Shown piece by piece: positions 32,976 through 34,747 of a DNA stretch of 34,747 nucleotides. Every line of letters starts with the position of its first letter. The first letter of the stretch is position 1. Source of the DNA: Coprinopsis marcescibilis (lineage: Eukaryota; Basidiomycota; Agaricomycetes; Agaricales; Psathyrellaceae); NCBI GenBank assembly GCA_004369085.1, contig ML210406.1, positions 1-34,747 of the forward strand, written 5' to 3'. A program made the position numbers and the translations under genes. The notes below the pieces were generated by a model. That model searched no databases. It saw nothing but the letters and a program-made list of their open reading frames with translations, and was not told the DNA's origin.

Positions 32976-34060
32976 TTCAAGCTCAGTCTAGCTTCAAGGG
33001 ACCAAGACAGTGACAGTTGGATGGAAGTTCAAGTCCGATATTTCGTAGGAAAAGTAGTAAGGTTTCTATCTTGGTCTGTAATGGGCCAAAACGCTTACAT
33101 TTTAAAACTTTGCGGACTTCATTGCTGCACTTCCATGCCCATGCTACTATGCGCGGTCAGTGGTCGAAATCGTGAGTTGGGAACTTTTTGAGCGCCTCCT
33201 CGGAGGGCGGGATTGGTCAGCTATCGATGGCGGTCGCAGACACCCGCCTGAAAGCTGGCTGGCACGGACTTGGAAAGAACCATCATCATCATTCGCAAAT
33301 CGTGGTCTTGCAACGAAGAGGATAATTTCGGGGGTACTTAACCTGGGAAAAGTCATCTAATCATTTCTACTGACGACGAACAGTGCTATAGTTCCTGAAT
33401 TTGATTTAAACGGCAACCGACGGCCTTGTTAACTTGGACGTGAACACAGAGAGAAGCGTAGACAGAATGACCTTTTATGAAGAAGAAGAAGTCGAGGAAC
33501 GGGGAGAGACCTCCTCTATTCTCCGCATACGACCCAAAAGGCGCCAATTACCGACCAGAGTAACCCACCCCGAGGCAGAGGTCATTGATAGTCCGGGGAT
33601 TGCAACTGCAAAGCAGCCTCGAGGTATTTGGTGCCCCGCACAACCCCACCATAGATAACACCGAACCGAACATAAGTGTAAGTACAATTGATTTACAGCC
33701 CAAATTTCAAATTGAACCCCGACGAGAGTCAAAGCTCTTCAATTTGTGCGGCAGCACGAATGGTTCGACGTCAGCTAAGGGTCTAAATGACCTCACTGGA
33801 GCCGAACAGAACCGACGCGAGTAGCCGCCCACTCCCTCGATTTCAGCGACTCAATTTCTATTCTTTCCCGCCTCGGTCCGCTGCGGGTGACAGCCATCGT
33901 GCAAGGGTTGCGAAGACTGAGAACGTGCTAGTGCACGGACCAGACGTTGTGGCTTCGAAAATCTATAAAAACCTGCTCATTCGATTGCTAACTCCCCAGA
34001 ACTCAAGTTCACATCCAATCTTCAGCCTTCTCAGCCTTCTCACCACCACCACTTCTCACA
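32976..34060. other. Intergenic, hydrophobin promoter region
   Basis: The 1.1 kb before the hydrophobin holds its TATA box and a pyrimidine/CACC-rich leader at 34010-34058. Open frames on + at 33160-33360 and 33434-33658 have no recognisable domain and are not called. Confidence 0.5.
33964..33971 (+). promoter_or_regulatory. TATA box of the hydrophobin gene
   Basis: TATAAAAA lies about 90 bases before the ATG at 34061, followed by a C/T-rich leader, typical of strongly expressed fungal genes. Confidence 0.7.
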
Positions 34061-34529
34061 ATGTTTGCTCGTTTCGCCTCTGCTCTCGCTGCCTTCACCC
34101 TCTTCACCGCAGTCGTTGCTGCTCCAGGTGGCCCCAGCTCTACCGAGTTCTCTCAATGCAACGGTGGCCAGGTGCAATGCTGCAACAGCGTCCAACAGGC
34201 CGACAACCTGTCTGCTCCCATCGCTGGCTTGCTCGGTGTCCTTGGTGTTAAGGTCGCTCAACTGACTGGCCAGGTCGGTGTTACCTGCACTGGCGTCAAC
34301 GTCATCGGCCTTGGTGCTTCTCCCTCCTGGTATGTGGACCACGCTCTAGGTTATACTCACCCACTGACGTTGCCCCTTCTCCGATATAGCTCCAACCAAC
34401 AAGTCTGCTGCAACAACAACAGCTTCAGTAAGTTCTCTTTATTGGCATCGTTCTTAACAGTTTGCTTACTTTCTTCTACTAGATGGCGTTGTCGCTCTTG
34501 GATGCACTCCCATCAACATCTCTGCTTAA
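34061..34529 (+). CDS. Class I hydrophobin
   Basis: Hydrophobins are small secreted proteins that self-assemble into amphipathic films on hyphae, fruit bodies and spores. Three exons (34061-34329, 34390-34427, 34483-34529) code 117 residues. A signal peptide (MFARFASALAAFTLFTAVVA, cleavage near APGG) is followed by all eight cysteines in the order C-CC-C-C-CC-C: SQC, VQCC, GVTC, the Cys made at the first splice joint (PSCS), QVCC and LGC. Spacing between the third and fourth cysteines is long, which marks class I. The end reads NGVVALGCTPINISA then TAA. The intron positions are the usual ones in agaricomycete hydrophobins. The ATG context CACAATG is good. Likely expressed in aerial or fruiting tissue. 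Confidence 0.97.
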
Positions 34530-34747
34530 GCGTTTTTCATAGACCTCAGGGTAAGCACTCTCTGCGCTGGTACTAAAGCAATTGTTCTTATCATTACCCA
34601 CCAGCTTCCCCTGGACCATTCTCTGTTACCATTTCTCTCTCGAACACTTGAATAATACTAGTTGTACTGTACCGGTCTTCGTTGTGAACACTCTTTGAGA
34701 CTGTACAATGTATAATGAACTTCTGTCCCAAGAATCTTCTTGAGTGC
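34530..34747 (+). other. Hydrophobin 3' flank
   Basis: This is the probable 3' untranslated region. A GTAAGC at 34551-34556 followed by CAG-like sites could mark an intron in the untranslated region, but this is uncertain. Confidence 0.35.

Noticed and set aside
1..34747. Secondary-metabolite biosynthetic cluster
   Set aside because: There are P450s but no backbone enzyme, transferase, transporter or cluster regulator; housekeeping genes interrupt the array.

Overview
The window reads as nuclear DNA of a mushroom-forming basidiomycete (Agaricomycete, probably Agaricales; inference). The evidence is dense short GT-AG introns of about 45-70 bases, a class I hydrophobin, expanded microsomal cytochrome P450s with a shared intron pattern, and secreted small proteins with TATA boxes. 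Most gene models below were spliced by hand from intron borders and family motifs, because single open frames show only pieces of them.

Layout. 1-3.4 kb: two tandem P450 copies of one family on +, the first cut by the window edge and worn at its 5' side, the second a clear pseudogene. 3.7-10.3 kb: a housekeeping block with an inositol polyphosphate kinase (+), the tRNA acetylation adaptor TAN1 (+) and, convergent to it, a long Rap1-like telomere protein with a Myb domain (-). 10.6-14.1 kb: two related, unrecognised secreted proteins on -, each made of a signal peptide, an acidic part, a short cationic helix and EAR-motif repeats; the second has 32-residue tandem repeats. 14.8-24.1 kb: an intronless divergent P450-like gene (-), an intact P450 (-), an M50-type membrane metallopeptidase (-) and an intact P450 (+). 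24.6-28.2 kb: an F-box/LRR-like protein (-) and a Rab11/Ypt3 GTPase (-). 29.7-31.0 kb: a second intronless P450-like gene (+). 31.9-33.0 kb: a decayed glyoxalase-like gene (-). 34.1-34.5 kb: a hydrophobin (+).

The four multi-intron P450s (two intact, one partial, one dead) belong to one recently amplified family, so the locus is a birth-and-death P450 array interrupted by housekeeping genes. No terpene cyclase, polyketide synthase or other backbone enzyme is visible, so a biosynthetic cluster is not demonstrated. The most novel content is the pair of EAR-repeat secreted proteins and the pair of intronless, short P450-like proteins. No tRNA, rRNA, CRISPR, transposase or reverse transcriptase was recognised.
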